Positions 17,446 to 27,532 of a stretch of DNA of 38,588 nt are shown here, piece after piece; the stretch's first letter is position 1; the number at the start of each line of letters is the position of its first letter. The stretch comes from an uncultured Merdimonas sp. (GTDB lineage Bacteria > Bacillota > Clostridia > Lachnospirales > Lachnospiraceae), in contig CALWAZ010000189.1 of the NCBI GenBank assembly GCA_944375725.1, positions 1 through 38,588 on the forward strand, read 5' to 3'. The position numbers were made by a program, and so were the translations under genes. A model generated the notes under the pieces. It worked only from the letters and a program-made list of their open reading frames with translations. It did not search any database and was not told the DNA's origin.

Positions 17446-18201
17446 ATGGGAAAATTATATGTGGTGGGCTTTGGGCCGGGAGGCTACGAGCACATGACCG
17501 CCAAATGTATCGATGTGATTGAGAAAGCGGATATTATAACCGGATATACCACCTATGTGGAAATGCTGAAGGAGTTCTTCCCGGACAAGACCTATCTGGC
17601 TACGCCCATGATGCAGGAAGTGAAGCGCTGCCGGATGGCAGTGGAGGAGGCCATGAAAGATCAGACGGTAGCCATGGTGAGCTCCGGAGACAGCGGGATC
17701 TATGGAATGGCCGGAATCATTTACCAGGTGGCAGAGGAAATGGGCGCGGATATCGAGATTGAGACTGTACCGGGCGTGACGGCGGCCAGCGCGGCGGCTT
17801 CTGTGCTGGGCGCTCCGCTGATGCATGATTTTGCTGTCATCAGCTTAAGTGATCTGATGACTCCCCTGGATCTGATTATGAAGCGGATCGACTGCGCGGG
17901 CCAGGGAGATCTGATCGTGTGTCTTTATAATCCCAAGAGCAAAAAGAGAACCGGCTATGTGGAGCAGGCTGCGGAGATCCTGATGAAATACAGAAGTCCC
18001 GGGACGCCGGTGGGAATCGTGCGGAACGCGGGCCGTAAGGGAGAGAGCAGCCAGATCACCACTCTTGAGAAGCTGAAAGACGCTGAGATCGATATGTTCA
18101 GTGTGGTTCTGATTGGTAATTCCCAGACTTATGTGAGCAAAGGACGGATGATCACTCCCCGGGGATACAGTCTGGAAAAGGCAGGAATTTCAGAGAAATA
18201 G
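17446..18201 (+). CDS. cbiH: Cobalt-precorrin-3B C17-methyltransferase
   Basis: This is a tetrapyrrole methylase of 251 residues responsible for C17 methylation and ring contraction. It opens with LYVVGFGPGGYEHMT, then YTTYVEMLK, and has the strongly diagnostic SSGDSGIYGMAGIIYQV segment. TVPGVTAASAAAS, a YNPKSKKR block and GNSQTYV near the end also match CbiH/CobJ. A GAGGAGG-containing site precedes ATG 17446. It is a single-domain form, not fused to CbiG or other partners as in some bacteria. Confidence 0.95.
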   Translation: MGKLYVVGFGPGGYEHMTAKCIDVIEKADIITGYTTYVEMLKEFFPDKTYLATPMMQEVKRCRMAVEEAMKDQTVAMVSSGDSGIYGMAGIIYQVAEEMGADIEIETVPGVTAASAAASVLGAPLMHDFAVISLSDLMTPLDLIMKRIDCAGQGDLIVCLYNPKSKKRTGYVEQAAEILMKYRSPGTPVGIVRNAGRKGESSQITTLEKLKDAEIDMFSVVLIGNSQTYVSKGRMITPRGYSLEKAGISEK

Positions 18202-18257
18202 GCAGGCGGCAGAAAAGAGTCTGCGGGCGGACGGCGCCGGAAAAGGCAGGAGGAAAT

Positions 18258-20666
18258 ATGAAAATTCGGATAGGAACCAGAAAAAGCAGGCTGGCCCTGA
18301 TCCAGACGGATCTGGTACGGCAGAAAATAGAAGCGGCTTTTCCGGAAGCTGAGATCGAAATCGTGGAAATGTCCACAAAGGGAGACGAGCAGCTGGATCG
18401 TTCTCTGACCTCCTTTGGAGGAAAGGGAGTCTTTACCCAGGAGCTGGAGGAGGCCCTTTTGAAGGAAGATATTGATCTGGCGGTGCACAGCGCAAAGGAT
18501 ATGCCCATGGAATTTCCGGAAGGACTGGGAATCGGAGCAGTGCTGCCCCGGGAGGACGCGAGGGATGTACTTGTGACGGTGGACGGCGTCCGGGCGGAAG
18601 AGCTCGCGCCGGGCAGCGTGGTGGGTACCAGTTCTCTGCGCAGAGAACTGCAGATCAGAGAGTGGAATCCTCTTATAAAGGTAAAAATGCTGCGGGGAAA
18701 CGTGCAGACCAGAATTCGGAAACTGAAGGAAGGACAGTATGACGCGATTCTTCTGGCTGCGGCAGGCCTGAAGCGTCTCGGATTGACAGAGGAAGAGGGA
18801 ATCTGCCTGGAATATCTGGATTCGGAGCGGTTCCTGCCGGCGGCAGGCCAGGGCATTCTGGCAGTAGAGGCCAAGGAAGGACGCATGACAGAGGTCTTAA
18901 GGGCTATCCACAGTCCGGAGGCGGCTCTGGAGCTTACGGCGGAGAGAAGCTTCCTGAAAGCTATCGGAGGCAGCTGCAATGCCCCCGCGGCAGCCCTAAG
19001 CCGTCTGGAGGAGGGCAGGCTTTCCATGCAGGTGCTTTACGTACCGGATGGCTTGACGCTGCGCCGGGCGGAAGGCACGTGCGGACTGGGAGAGGACGCT
19101 TCGGAAGAAGAGTGCCTTTTTAGGGCCGCGGAGCTGGGCAGGTGTCTTGCGGGTAAAGTAAAGCAGGGGAAGGTCTGGCTTCTGGGAGCCGGACCCGGAG
19201 ATATGGGGCTTCTGACCCAGAAAGCTCTGGAATGCGTCCGGAAAGCGGATGTGCTGGTTTATGACAATCTGGCTTCCGCGGCGGTGCTCAATGAAGCGCG
19301 GGAGGACGCGGAGCTGATTTACGCGGGAAAACGGGCGGATCAGCATCATTTGAGACAGGAAGAAACCAATGCTCTGCTGGTGAAAAAGGCGCTGGAAGGG
19401 AAAAATGTGGCCCGGGTCAAGGGCGGCGATCCCTTCATCTTCGGACGGGGCGGCGAGGAAGCCCAGGAGCTTTTGAAGGCCGGCGTGGAATTTGAGATCG
19501 TTCCGGGAGTGTCTTCTTCCTATGCGGCCCCGGCTTACGCGGGAATTCCGGTGACTCACCGGGACTACGCTTCCTCTTTCCATGTGATCACAGGCCATGA
19601 AAGCGCGTCCAAGACAGGCACAGTGCTTGATTACGCCACGCTGGCCAGGGAAGAGGGAACGCTGGTCTTCCTGATGGGCCTTCGCAATCTTCCGAATATC
19701 GCATCTCAGCTGATTGCAAACGGCAGGGATCCCAAGACTCCGGCTGCCGTGGTTCAGGAGGGTACTACGGCCCGCCAGAGAGTCGTGTACGGAGAATTGG
19801 AAAACATCGCCGTCCGGGCAGAGGAAGCGGGAATTCGGACGCCTGCCATCACTGTGGTGGGCGGAGTGGCAGAGCTGGGCGAGACTCTGTCCTGGTACGG
19901 CGGAAAACCGCTGTCCGGCGTCCGGGTGCTGCTTACCGGCACGCCCTCCATGTGTGAGAAGCAGAAGCAGGTGCTTCTGGCGGATGGAGCGGAGGTCATT
20001 CCCTTCAGCCTGATTTATACAAAGGAGCTGGAAGAGCCGGCGTTTCTGCAGGCTCTGGAGGAGCTGCCTTCTTACACCTGGGCTGTGTTTACCAGCAGAA
20101 ACGGCGTGGAGTTATTCCGAAAAGCTCTGAAAAAGAGACGGATCGACCTGCGCAGTCTGTCTGGCCTGCGTTTCGCGGTCATCGGAGAAGGGACGAAGGC
20201 AGCGCTGGAGGAAGCGGGAATCTACGCGGATTTCGTGCCCTCCCGGTATTCCAGCAGGGATTTGGCGGCAGAGTGGATTTCCACACTTTCCGGTTCAGAC
20301 CGGGTGCTTCTGCTGCGGGCAAGAGAAGCTTCCTCTGAGCTTACGAAGGCTCTGGATGAGGCAGGCATTGCTTATACGGACGCGGCTCTTTACGGTACAG
20401 AGAGAGACGGACGCAAGGCGGAGGAACTGAACCGACTTCTGCCGGAGGTGGATTATGTGACCTTTGCCAGCGCTTCTGCCGTAAAGGCCTTTGCGGATAT
20501 GGTGCCGGAGCCGGAGAAGCTGGCCGCGAAGGCGGTCTGTATCGGGCCGGTGACCGAAAAAGCCGCGGAGAAGGCCGGTATTCCCGTCTATGCCAGCGCG
20601 GTGGTTTACACAGCAGAAGGTATGCGGGATGTGCTGAGGAAGGACCGGAAGTATGGCAGAGTATAG
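18258..20666 (+). CDS. hemC-cobA-hemD: Trifunctional HemC-CobA-HemD fusion
   Basis: One reading frame of 802 residues holds three enzymes in order. Residues 1-300 are hydroxymethylbilane synthase, starting IRIGTRKSRLAL, with LPAAGQG and the dipyrromethane-cofactor cysteine C240 in GGSCNAP. From residue ~304 is uroporphyrinogen III C-methyltransferase, with VWLLGAGPGD, VYDNLAS and the VKGGDPFIFGRGGEE block. From ~552 to the end is uroporphyrinogen III synthase, with VFTSRNGVELF and a C-terminal ITEKAAEKAG-like region. It would turn porphobilinogen into precorrin-2 in one polypeptide. CobA-HemD fusions are common in Firmicutes; adding HemC is less usual. No frameshift or stop is seen at the joins. 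It overlaps cobD by 14 bases. Confidence 0.93.
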   Translation: MKIRIGTRKSRLALIQTDLVRQKIEAAFPEAEIEIVEMSTKGDEQLDRSLTSFGGKGVFTQELEEALLKEDIDLAVHSAKDMPMEFPEGLGIGAVLPREDARDVLVTVDGVRAEELAPGSVVGTSSLRRELQIREWNPLIKVKMLRGNVQTRIRKLKEGQYDAILLAAAGLKRLGLTEEEGICLEYLDSERFLPAAGQGILAVEAKEGRMTEVLRAIHSPEAALELTAERSFLKAIGGSCNAPAAALSRLEEGRLSMQVLYVPDGLTLRRAEGTCGLGEDASEEECLFRAAELGRCLAGKVKQGKVWLLGAGPGDMGLLTQKALECVRKADVLVYDNLASAAVLNEAREDAELIYAGKRADQHHLRQEETNALLVKKALEGKNVARVKGGDPFIFGRGGEEAQELLKAGVEFEIVPGVSSSYAAPAYAGIPVTHRDYASSFHVITGHESASKTGTVLDYATLAREEGTLVFLMGLRNLPNIASQLIANGRDPKTPAAVVQEGTTARQRVVYGELENIAVRAEEAGIRTPAITVVGGVAELGETLSWYGGKPLSGVRVLLTGTPSMCEKQKQVLLADGAEVIPFSLIYTKELEEPAFLQALEELPSYTWAVFTSRNGVELFRKALKKRRIDLRSLSGLRFAVIGEGTKAALEEAGIYADFVPSRYSSRDLAAEWISTLSGSDRVLLLRAREASSELTKALDEAGIAYTDAALYGTERDGRKAEELNRLLPEVDYVTFASASAVKAFADMVPEPEKLAAKAVCIGPVTEKAAEKAGIPVYASAVVYTAEGMRDVLRKDRKYGRV

Positions 20667-21795
20667 AACGGCTTCGGCAGGAAAACCGGAACCCGGCCCG
20701 GAACGGCCGGAGCAGAAAGCAGAACGGAAATTTCTTCATGGCGGCGATCTGGAGGGCGCGGCGGAAAAGACAGGACTGGATAAAGCAGAGCTTCTGGATT
20801 TTTCCGCCAATATCAATCCGCTGGGAATGCCGCCGGGCGTCCGGGAGGCTGTGGTGGAAAGCCTGGATCAGTCTCTTTCCTATCCGGATCCCTTCTGCCG
20901 GAAGCTCCGCGGAGCTCTGGCGGAGCGGAGCAGACGGAGAGCGGAACAGATTCTCTGCGGCAATGGAGGGGCAGATCTGATTTACCGCCTGGTTTACGCT
21001 CTGCGCCCCAGGAAAGCTCTGGTGACGGCTCCTGCCTTTGCGGAATATGAGGAGGCCCTGGTTCAGACAGGAACCGAAATCCAGTTCCATGAGCTGGGGG
21101 AGCCTTTTATGGTGACGGAAAGTTTTTTGGAGAAACTTGAGCCCGGGCTGGATCTGGTATTCCTGTGCAACCCAAATAATCCCACGGGTCTTTTGACAGA
21201 AAGAAGCCTGATTGAAAAGGTACTTGCGAAAGCAGAAAAACTGGACATCCGGGTGTGTCTGGATGAATGTTTTCTGGAATTTGTTCCCGGAGGGGAAGCC
21301 TATTCCGCGGCAGAGCTTCTGGATAGATTTCCGAATCTGGTGATTCTGAAATCCTTTACGAAGCTTTACGCGATCCCCGGCCTGAGGCTGGGGTATGTGC
21401 TTTCCTCGGATGCAGATCTGCTGGAGCGGATGCGGAAGGCGGGGCAGCCCTGGGCGGTGTCAGAGCCTGCTCAGGCAGCCGGAATCGCGGCGCTGCGGGC
21501 AGAGGGCTTTCAGGAGCAGACCATCCGTCTCGTCACAGAGGAACGGCTCTTTCTGAAACAGGGACTGGAAGAGCTCGGTTTTTCAGTTTTGGACGGCCGG
21601 GCCAACTATCTGTGCTTCCGGGCCCCGGCAGATGAGACACTGGCGGAGCGGCTTTTGAAGGAAGGCATTCTGCTCCGCTCCTGCGCCAATTACCGGGGAC
21701 TGGGGAAGGATTACTACCGGGCCGCGGTCCGGGGCCGGGAAGAAAATCAGCGGCTGCTGGCTGCTCTTGGAAAGGTGTGCGGCGATCATGAGTGA
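20653..21795 (+). CDS. cobD: L-threonine-O-3-phosphate decarboxylase (CobD, aminotransferase fold)
   Basis: This PLP-dependent fold-type I protein of 380 residues resembles histidinol-phosphate aminotransferase. Features are [10 protein letters not shown] near the start, the NPNNPTGLL block, LDECFLEF, and the PLP lysine K237 in [15 protein letters not shown]. The [11 protein letters not shown] and FSANINPLG elements are typical of the CobD decarboxylase that makes (R)-1-amino-2-propanol phosphate for the nucleotide loop. The first ~25 residues are Pro/Glu-rich and probably disordered; a later start is possible. Context in the operon, upstream of cbiP, supports decarboxylase over aminotransferase. 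Confidence 0.88.
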   Translation: MAEYRTASAGKPEPGPERPEQKAERKFLHGGDLEGAAEKTGLDKAELLDFSANINPLGMPPGVREAVVESLDQSLSYPDPFCRKLRGALAERSRRRAEQILCGNGGADLIYRLVYALRPRKALVTAPAFAEYEEALVQTGTEIQFHELGEPFMVTESFLEKLEPGLDLVFLCNPNNPTGLLTERSLIEKVLAKAEKLDIRVCLDECFLEFVPGGEAYSAAELLDRFPNLVILKSFTKLYAIPGLRLGYVLSSDADLLERMRKAGQPWAVSEPAQAAGIAALRAEGFQEQTIRLVTEERLFLKQGLEELGFSVLDGRANYLCFRAPADETLAERLLKEGILLRSCANYRGLGKDYYRAAVRGREENQRLLAALGKVCGDHE

Positions 21796-23305
21796 GAAAA
21801 GACATAAGGCAAAGGTAATTATGGTACAGGGAACCATGTCAAACGCGGGAAAAAGCTTTCTGGTGGCGGGACTCTGCCGGGTATTTAGGCAGGATGGATA
21901 CCGGACAGCTCCCTTCAAATCCCAGAACATGGCCCTGAATTCCCATATTACAAAGGACGGGCTGGAGATCGGCCGGGCTCAGGCCATGCAGGCGGAGGCT
22001 GCCGGAATCGAGCCCACAGTGGAGATGAACCCCATTCTCTTAAAACCCACCAGCAATGTGGGAAGCCAGGTCATCGTAAACGGCGAGGTCCTTGGCAATA
22101 TGAAGGCCATGGATTATTACGCGGATAAAAAGAGGCTGATTCCCGAGATACAGAAAGCCTTTGACAAGCTTTCGGAGGAATACGATGTCATTGTTATCGA
22201 AGGAGCCGGAAGTCCCGCGGAGATCAACCTGAAGGAAAATGATATTGTAAATATGGGGATGGCCCGGATTGCGAAGGCTCCCGTGCTGCTCTGCGGCGAC
22301 ATTGACCGGGGCGGCGTGTTCGCTTCCCTCTATGGAACGGTGAAGCTTCTGGAGGAAGAGGAACAGGCCATGATCAAGGGATTGATCATCAATAAATTCC
22401 GGGGAGATGTGGAAATCCTGAAGCCGGGCCTTCAGATGATAGAGGAGAAGACCGGGATTCCGGTGCTGGGCGTGGTTCCCATGACCCCTCTGGATATTGA
22501 CGATGAGGATAGTCTTTCTGACCGGCTGACTCATACGGCGCGGAAAGGCGGAATCGATCTGGCGGTGATTCGTCTCCCGCACATTTCCAATTTCACGGAC
22601 TTCAATGTGTTTGAGCGCATGGACGGGGTATCCCTCCGGTACGTGGGCAGTGCCCAGGAGCTGGGAACTCCCGATCTGATTTTCCTTCCGGGCACGAAAA
22701 ACACCATGGACGATCTGGCATGGCTGCGGGAATCAGGCATGGAAGCCGTGATTTTGCGGTGCGCGGAGCAGAAGATCCCGGTGGTGGGAATCTGCGGGGG
22801 ATACCAGATGCTGGGAGAGGTCCTGGAGGATCCGGACTGTGTGGAGCACGGCGGCACCATGCGGGGCATGGGCCTTCTGGCAGCGAAAACAGTCTTTTCA
22901 AAGGCAAAAATGCGGACGCAGATCCGGGGCCGCGTGACAGAAGCAGAAACCTGCGGGGCGTTCGCCGGAAAAGAAGTCCAGGGCTATGAGATTCATATGG
23001 GACGGACAGAAAAAACAGGGGACTGCCGGGAGACCATTTATCTGGAAGATGGGCGTCTGGACGGCCTTTCCAACCCGGAGGGAACCGTATACGGCACCTA
23101 TCTCCACGGAATTTTTGATTATGGGGACTTGGCAGCCATGACAGTCAGCCGCCTGATGAAAAAGAAGGGGCTGGATCCGGAAAACTGGCATTTCGATCCG
23201 GAGGAGCATAAGCGGCAGGAATATGACAAGCTGGCGGATCTGGTACGAAACTCATTGGACATGAAGAGAATATATGAAATATTAGAGGCAGGGATAACAT
23301 GTTAG
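21788..23305 (+). CDS. cbiP: Cobyric acid synthase
   Basis: This glutamine-dependent amidotransferase of 505 residues amidates four carboxylates of adenosylcobyrinic acid a,c-diamide. The N-terminal ATPase domain starts [20 protein letters not shown] and has the characteristic [11 protein letters not shown]. The C-terminal GATase domain has the nucleophile C336 in [10 protein letters not shown] and a conserved histidine region near [10 protein letters not shown] chose ATG 21788, overlapping the end of cobD by eight bases with GGAAAGGTG upstream. An in-frame TTG at 21767 is less likely. It overlaps cbiC by seven bases. Confidence 0.95.
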   Translation: MSEKRHKAKVIMVQGTMSNAGKSFLVAGLCRVFRQDGYRTAPFKSQNMALNSHITKDGLEIGRAQAMQAEAAGIEPTVEMNPILLKPTSNVGSQVIVNGEVLGNMKAMDYYADKKRLIPEIQKAFDKLSEEYDVIVIEGAGSPAEINLKENDIVNMGMARIAKAPVLLCGDIDRGGVFASLYGTVKLLEEEEQAMIKGLIINKFRGDVEILKPGLQMIEEKTGIPVLGVVPMTPLDIDDEDSLSDRLTHTARKGGIDLAVIRLPHISNFTDFNVFERMDGVSLRYVGSAQELGTPDLIFLPGTKNTMDDLAWLRESGMEAVILRCAEQKIPVVGICGGYQMLGEVLEDPDCVEHGGTMRGMGLLAAKTVFSKAKMRTQIRGRVTEAETCGAFAGKEVQGYEIHMGRTEKTGDCRETIYLEDGRLDGLSNPEGTVYGTYLHGIFDYGDLAAMTVSRLMKKKGLDPENWHFDPEEHKRQEYDKLADLVRNSLDMKRIYEILEAGITC

Positions 23306-23931
23306 AAAAGATTGAGATTGTAAAACCCATGGAAATTGAAAAGCGGAGCATGGAGATCATCACAAAGGAACTGGGTGACAGGACCTGGCCGGAGCCGGAG
23401 TTCTCTGTGGTAAAGCGCTGTATTCACACATCCGCGGATTTTGATTACGCGGATAATCTCTGCTTTTCCGAAGGAGCGGTGCAGAAAGGCATCGATGCCC
23501 TGAACGCGGGCGCTTCCATCGTGACTGACACGAAAATGGCGGCTGCCGGAATCAGCAAAAAGCGTATGGCAGAATGCGGCGGAGCAGTCCGCTGTTTTAT
23601 GTCGGATCCGGATGTGGCAGAGGCCGCGAAGGAGAGAGGCTGTACCCGGGCGGCTGTCTGCATGGAAAAGGCGGCAGAGCTGGACGGTCCTCTGATTATC
23701 GCGGTAGGCAATGCTCCCACAGCCCTGATCCGCCTCTATGAGCTGATCCAGGAGGACAGGATTCATCCGGCCCTGATCATCGGCGCTCCGGTGGGCTTTG
23801 TCAATGTGGTAGAGGCAAAGGAGCTGATCATGACAGCGGGTGTGCCCTATATTGTTCCCCGGGGAAGAAAGGGCGGCAGCAATATTGCGGCAGCCATCTG
23901 CAATGCCATGCTCTATCAGGGCGGAAGATAA
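23299..23931 (+). CDS. cbiC: Cobalt-precorrin-8 methylmutase
   Basis: This 210-residue enzyme moves the C11 methyl group to C12, giving cobyrinate. The catalytic histidine is H43 in [12 protein letters not shown], the canonical position of the family. The segments [12 protein letters not shown] and [16 protein letters not shown]-like (here [16 protein letters not shown]) also match. The first codon overlaps the cbiP stop as ATGTTAG, which implies translational coupling. The length is standard. Confidence 0.96.
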   Translation: MLEKIEIVKPMEIEKRSMEIITKELGDRTWPEPEFSVVKRCIHTSADFDYADNLCFSEGAVQKGIDALNAGASIVTDTKMAAAGISKKRMAECGGAVRCFMSDPDVAEAAKERGCTRAAVCMEKAAELDGPLIIAVGNAPTALIRLYELIQEDRIHPALIIGAPVGFVNVVEAKELIMTAGVPYIVPRGRKGGSNIAAAICNAMLYQGGR

Positions 23932-23952
23932 TCAGAAAGGACGGCGGTAACA

Positions 23953-25011
23953 ATGAAACTGGAAGAATATATTGCGCAGATCAGACCCTATGACCAGAAA
24001 GCGGCGGATGCTGCCTGGGCTCACTGGGACGCGCTCTGCAAGCCTCTGCGGGGCATGGGCATGCTGGAAGAAATGGTTGTGCAGCTGGCAGGGATTTACG
24101 GGACAGAAAAGGTAGAGAATCCCAATCCTGTAGTTGTGATTATGGGAGCTGACAACGGTGTAGTAGCCGAGGGGGTCAGCCAGACCGGCAGCGAGGTGAC
24201 GGCCCAGGTGCTGGAAAATATGGGAGAGCGCATTTCCTCTGTCTGCATTCTGGCCCGCCAGGAGAAGATAGAAGTGATCCCGGTAAATATCGGTATGCTC
24301 ACTGACGGAAAGCATCCGCGGATCTGGAACCGTCCGGTCCGTTACGGCACCGGAAATATCGCGAAGGAACCGGCTATGACCAGAGAGGAAGCCGAAAAAG
24401 CTGTTATTACCGGTATCGAAATAGTAAAAGAGCTGTATGGCCAGGGATACCGCATGGTGATCACCGGGGAAATGGGAATCGGAAATACAACGCCCAGTTC
24501 AGCCATGGCTTCCGTGCTTCTCTCCAAAGATCCGGCAGAGGTGACAGGACGGGGAGCCGGTCTGTCCAGCGCCGGCCTGGAGCACAAGATCGAAGTTATC
24601 CGCCAGGCCATCGCTGTGAACCGGCCGGACAAAGAGGACGTACTGGACGTGCTGTCTAAAATAGGCAGCCTGGATATCGCGGGAATGCTTGGCTGCTATA
24701 TCGGAGGAGCCATTGTGGGCGTACCGGTATTGATTGACGGCTTTATCTCTTCTGTGGCAGCCTACTGCGCCGCGAAACTGGCACCGGCCTGCAAAGCATA
24801 TATGACAGCCACGCACTGCTCCGCAGAGCCTGCGGGTAAGCTGATGCTGGATGCCCTTGGCATGAAGGCTCCTCTTCATGCAGGCATGCATCTGGGCGAA
24901 GGAACCGGGGCTGTGACAGCTTACAGCCTGTATTCCTATGCGCTGGCTCTTTATAATGGACTGCCCAGCTTTGCTGAGGGGAATGTGGAGCAGTACGAGC
25001 ATCTGCAGTAA
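23953..25011 (+). CDS. cobT: Nicotinate-nucleotide:dimethylbenzimidazole phosphoribosyltransferase
   Basis: This 352-residue enzyme activates the lower-ligand base as its alpha-riboside phosphate. It shows VIMGADNGVVAEGVSQ, GEMGIGNTTPSSAM and the catalytic glutamate E316 in LGEGTGAV. The length matches the family. Anaerobes often use it on bases other than dimethylbenzimidazole, and no bza genes are visible here, so the lower ligand is open. Its stop codon lies inside the left arm of the palindromic element that follows. Confidence 0.96.
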   Translation: MKLEEYIAQIRPYDQKAADAAWAHWDALCKPLRGMGMLEEMVVQLAGIYGTEKVENPNPVVVIMGADNGVVAEGVSQTGSEVTAQVLENMGERISSVCILARQEKIEVIPVNIGMLTDGKHPRIWNRPVRYGTGNIAKEPAMTREEAEKAVITGIEIVKELYGQGYRMVITGEMGIGNTTPSSAMASVLLSKDPAEVTGRGAGLSSAGLEHKIEVIRQAIAVNRPDKEDVLDVLSKIGSLDIAGMLGCYIGGAIVGVPVLIDGFISSVAAYCAAKLAPACKAYMTATHCSAEPAGKLMLDALGMKAPLHAGMHLGEGTGAVTAYSLYSYALALYNGLPSFAEGNVEQYEHLQ

Positions 25012-25140
25012 CTGCGGCCTCTGTTAAAACACGCTTGCGCTCCGCTCAAACGCAGTGGATGCGTAAGGCGCCCGGGGGAAACCGCCCGGCCGCCTAAGCA
25101 CCGGCGTTTTCACAGGGTTTTACCACAGGCCGCAGTTACT
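25007..25140. repeat. Nested palindromic element between cobT and cbiD
   Basis: The outer arms AGTAACTGCGGCCT (25007-25020) and AGGCCGCAGTTACT (25127-25140) are perfect 14-base inverted repeats. Inside lie TAAAAC (25025-25030) with GTTTTA (25117-25122), AAACGC (25048-25053) with GCGTTT (25104-25109), AGGCG (25066-25070) with CGCCT (25091-25095), and CCGGG with CCCGG around the loop GGAAACCG. It has no coding capacity and no T tract. It looks like a small non-autonomous or REP-like repeat inserted at the cobT stop. The remaining 25141-25278 holds only a GCCGGGG/CCCCGGC hairpin (25191-25211) and the cbiD ribosome-binding site. Confidence 0.7.
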
Positions 25141-25278
25141 CTGGCAGGGCTGCAGGCGCACGTAATGTTGAATCGGCATTAAGTGATGCGGCCGGGGCGG
25201 TTTTCCCCGGCGTCTTATGTATCCGCTGCGTCCGGGAGGAGCGCGGGCGGGTTCCGCAAAAGAAAGGATTGCGCGGCA

Positions 25279-26415
25279 ATGCAAGAGTACGTATTTAAGA
25301 ACAACAAAAAACTCCGCATGGGCTACACCACAGGCTCCTGCGCCGCCGCGGCCGCCAGGGCCGCGGCCCGGATGCTCCTTTGCGGGAAGCCGGTTTCCGA
25401 GGTGTCTCTGATGACTCCCAAAGGGATCCGGCTGACGCTGGAGGTTCTGGACGCGCGGATTTCCCCGAAGGAGGCTTCCTGTGCCATACGAAAGGACGCA
25501 GGGGATGATCCGGATGTGACAGACGGCCTGAAAGTCTATGCCTCTGTGCGCAGAAGCGCGGAGCCTGGCGTGCAGATCAACGGCGGAGAGGGCGTGGGCC
25601 GGGTGACCCGGGCAGGACTGGAACAGCCTGTGGGGGCGGCGGCCATCAACAAGGTTCCCCGGCAGATGATCCGGGAAGGCGTGGAAGAGGTCTGCCGGGA
25701 ACTGGGATATGAGGGCGGAATGTCCGTACGGATCTCCATTCCCGGAGGGGAAGCACTGGCAGAGAAGACATTTAACCCGAGGCTTGGAATTGTGGGAGGT
25801 CTTTCTGTTCTGGGAACCAGTGGAATCGTGGAGCCTATGAGTGAAGAGGCGCTGATTGAGACCATCCGGATCGATGTAAAAATGCAGCTGGCACAGGGAC
25901 GGAAATATCTGGTGCTGGTACCGGGAAATTACGGGCTGGATTATCTGAATGACTATCACCCGGAGCTTCTGCGCCGCTCTGTCAAATACAGCAATTTTCT
26001 CGGGGAGGCTGTGGATGCCGCGGTGGAATACGGGGCAGAAGGAATTCTGCTGGCGGGCCATATCGGCAAACTGGTGAAGCTGGCCGGAGGCATTATGAAT
26101 ACCCATTCCCGAAACGCGGACAGCCGGATGGAGATCCTGACAGCCCATGCGGCGGTTCTGGGAGCGGACCAGAAGACAGCCGCGGCGCTGATGGACTGCA
26201 TTACCACCGATGAGGCTGTGGAAATTCTGGAAGCAAAAGGACTTCTGGAGGGAGTGATGGAACGCCTTCTTAAGCGGATGGAATTCTATCTGGATCACAG
26301 AAGCGGACACAGTCTGGAGCGGGGAATCCTGGTCTTTTCCCAGAAGACGGGCACACTGGGAAAATCTTCGGATGCGGACCGGATTCTGGAATGTTTGAAG
26401 AAGGAGATAGAATGA
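25279..26415 (+). CDS. cbiD: Cobalt-precorrin-5B C1-methyltransferase
   Basis: This 378-residue enzyme methylates C1 in the anaerobic pathway; it is unrelated in sequence to the other methylases. The family signature LRMGYTTGSCAAAAA is near the N-terminus. Further blocks are GVGRVTRAGL, AINKVPRQMI, GLSVLGTSGIVEPMSE and GNYGLDY, with a glycine-rich GHIGKLVKLAGGI motif. I chose ATG 25279 because the family pattern starts shortly after it and AGAAAGGA lies upstream; an extension to 25183 would add GC-rich residues without similarity. It is a marker for the anaerobic, early-cobalt route. Confidence 0.95.
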   Translation: MQEYVFKNNKKLRMGYTTGSCAAAAARAAARMLLCGKPVSEVSLMTPKGIRLTLEVLDARISPKEASCAIRKDAGDDPDVTDGLKVYASVRRSAEPGVQINGGEGVGRVTRAGLEQPVGAAAINKVPRQMIREGVEEVCRELGYEGGMSVRISIPGGEALAEKTFNPRLGIVGGLSVLGTSGIVEPMSEEALIETIRIDVKMQLAQGRKYLVLVPGNYGLDYLNDYHPELLRRSVKYSNFLGEAVDAAVEYGAEGILLAGHIGKLVKLAGGIMNTHSRNADSRMEILTAHAAVLGADQKTAAALMDCITTDEAVEILEAKGLLEGVMERLLKRMEFYLDHRSGHSLERGILVFSQKTGTLGKSSDADRILECLKKEIE

Positions 26416-26470
26416 GGAAAGGTTTCTGAAAAGGGTGTATCGGGAAAAGGACGGGAAGGAGGACAGAACG

Positions 26471-27517
26471 ATGAAGCTTGCAGTGATAGCCTTTACCAGA
26501 TCGGGAAGCCGCTACGCGCTCCGGATTGAAAAAGCCATGGAGGAGAAAGGAGCCGCCTGCCAGGCTTTTGGAAAAGGAAAAGAAGCAGGCCAGTGGGGCG
26601 TGCGGGTGGTGGAAGAATCTCTAGGCGCCTGGACTGGACGGATGTTCCGAAGCTGTGACGGACTGATTTTTGTGGGAGCCGCAGGGATCGCCGTGCGGGC
26701 GGTGGCGCCCTTTGTGGCCAGCAAGGCTTCCGACCCGGCCGTACTCTGTATGGATGAGCAGGGGCATTTTGTCATTTCCCTTTTGTCCGGCCACCTGGGA
26801 GGGGCCAATGAGCTGGCCAGAACGGTGGCGGCCCTTGTGGGAGCGGTGCCGGTGATTACCACAGCCACAGACTCGGGAGGCCGCTTTTCTGTAGATGATT
26901 TTGCCCGCAGGGAGAATCTCTATCTGGACGATCTCGGGCTTGCGAAGGCAGTGGCCGCTGATATTCTGGAGCAGCGGACCGTGGGGCTCTACAGCGATTT
27001 TGAGCTGTACGGGCAGATTCCTCCAGAGCTGTCCAGCCAGAAAAAGGGAGGACTGGGCATCAGCATCTCGCTGGATGAAAACTACGATCCTTTTCCCGAG
27101 ACCCTTCATCTGGTGCCGCGGATCACAGTTCTTGGCATTGGCTGTAAAAAGGGAGCGTCCGCGGAGCAGATTGAGACACTGGTGAAGAAGGTGCTGGAGC
27201 AGAACCAGCTTTCCATCCACAGTGTCGGGAAAGCGGCTTCCATCGATCTGAAAAAGGAGGAGCCGGGGCTTCTGGAGTTCTGCGGCAGGTGGAAAATTCC
27301 CTTCCTGACCTATACAGCGGAGGAGCTTCAGAAGGTGGAGTGTGAAGGAGAGCTTTCCGAGTCAGAGTTTGTAAAGGAAGTTACCGGCGTGGGATGCGTC
27401 TGTGAGCGCAGCGCCCTGAAGGCTTCCGGAAGAAAAAAGCTTCTGCAGGGAAAGACAGCGGAAAATGGAGTGACCGTCGCGGTGGCTCTAGAAGAATATG
27501 CGGTGAATTTTGTCTGA
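26471..27517 (+). CDS. cbiG: Cobalt-precorrin-5A hydrolase
   Basis: This 348-residue protein opens the delta-lactone of cobalt-precorrin-5A and releases acetaldehyde. The N-terminal half contains the IFVGAAGIAVRAVAPFV and SLLSGHLGGANELA motifs of CbiG. The C-terminal domain starts near VLGIGCKKGASAEQIE and matches the CbiG/CobE fold. ATG 26471 follows AAGGAGGACAGAACG, a strong site; an upstream in-frame GTG at 26435 is unnecessary. Together with cbiD it confirms the anaerobic route. Confidence 0.95.
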   Translation: MKLAVIAFTRSGSRYALRIEKAMEEKGAACQAFGKGKEAGQWGVRVVEESLGAWTGRMFRSCDGLIFVGAAGIAVRAVAPFVASKASDPAVLCMDEQGHFVISLLSGHLGGANELARTVAALVGAVPVITTATDSGGRFSVDDFARRENLYLDDLGLAKAVAADILEQRTVGLYSDFELYGQIPPELSSQKKGGLGISISLDENYDPFPETLHLVPRITVLGIGCKKGASAEQIETLVKKVLEQNQLSIHSVGKAASIDLKKEEPGLLEFCGRWKIPFLTYTAEELQKVECEGELSESEFVKEVTGVGCVCERSALKASGRKKLLQGKTAENGVTVAVALEEYAVNFV

Positions 27518-27532
27518 GATGAGAGGATTAAA

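Noticed and set aside
25191-25211. GCCGGGG/CCCCGGC hairpin upstream of cbiD as a terminator
   Set aside because: The stem is good but it is followed by GTCTTATG, not a T tract, and the operon continues in the same direction.
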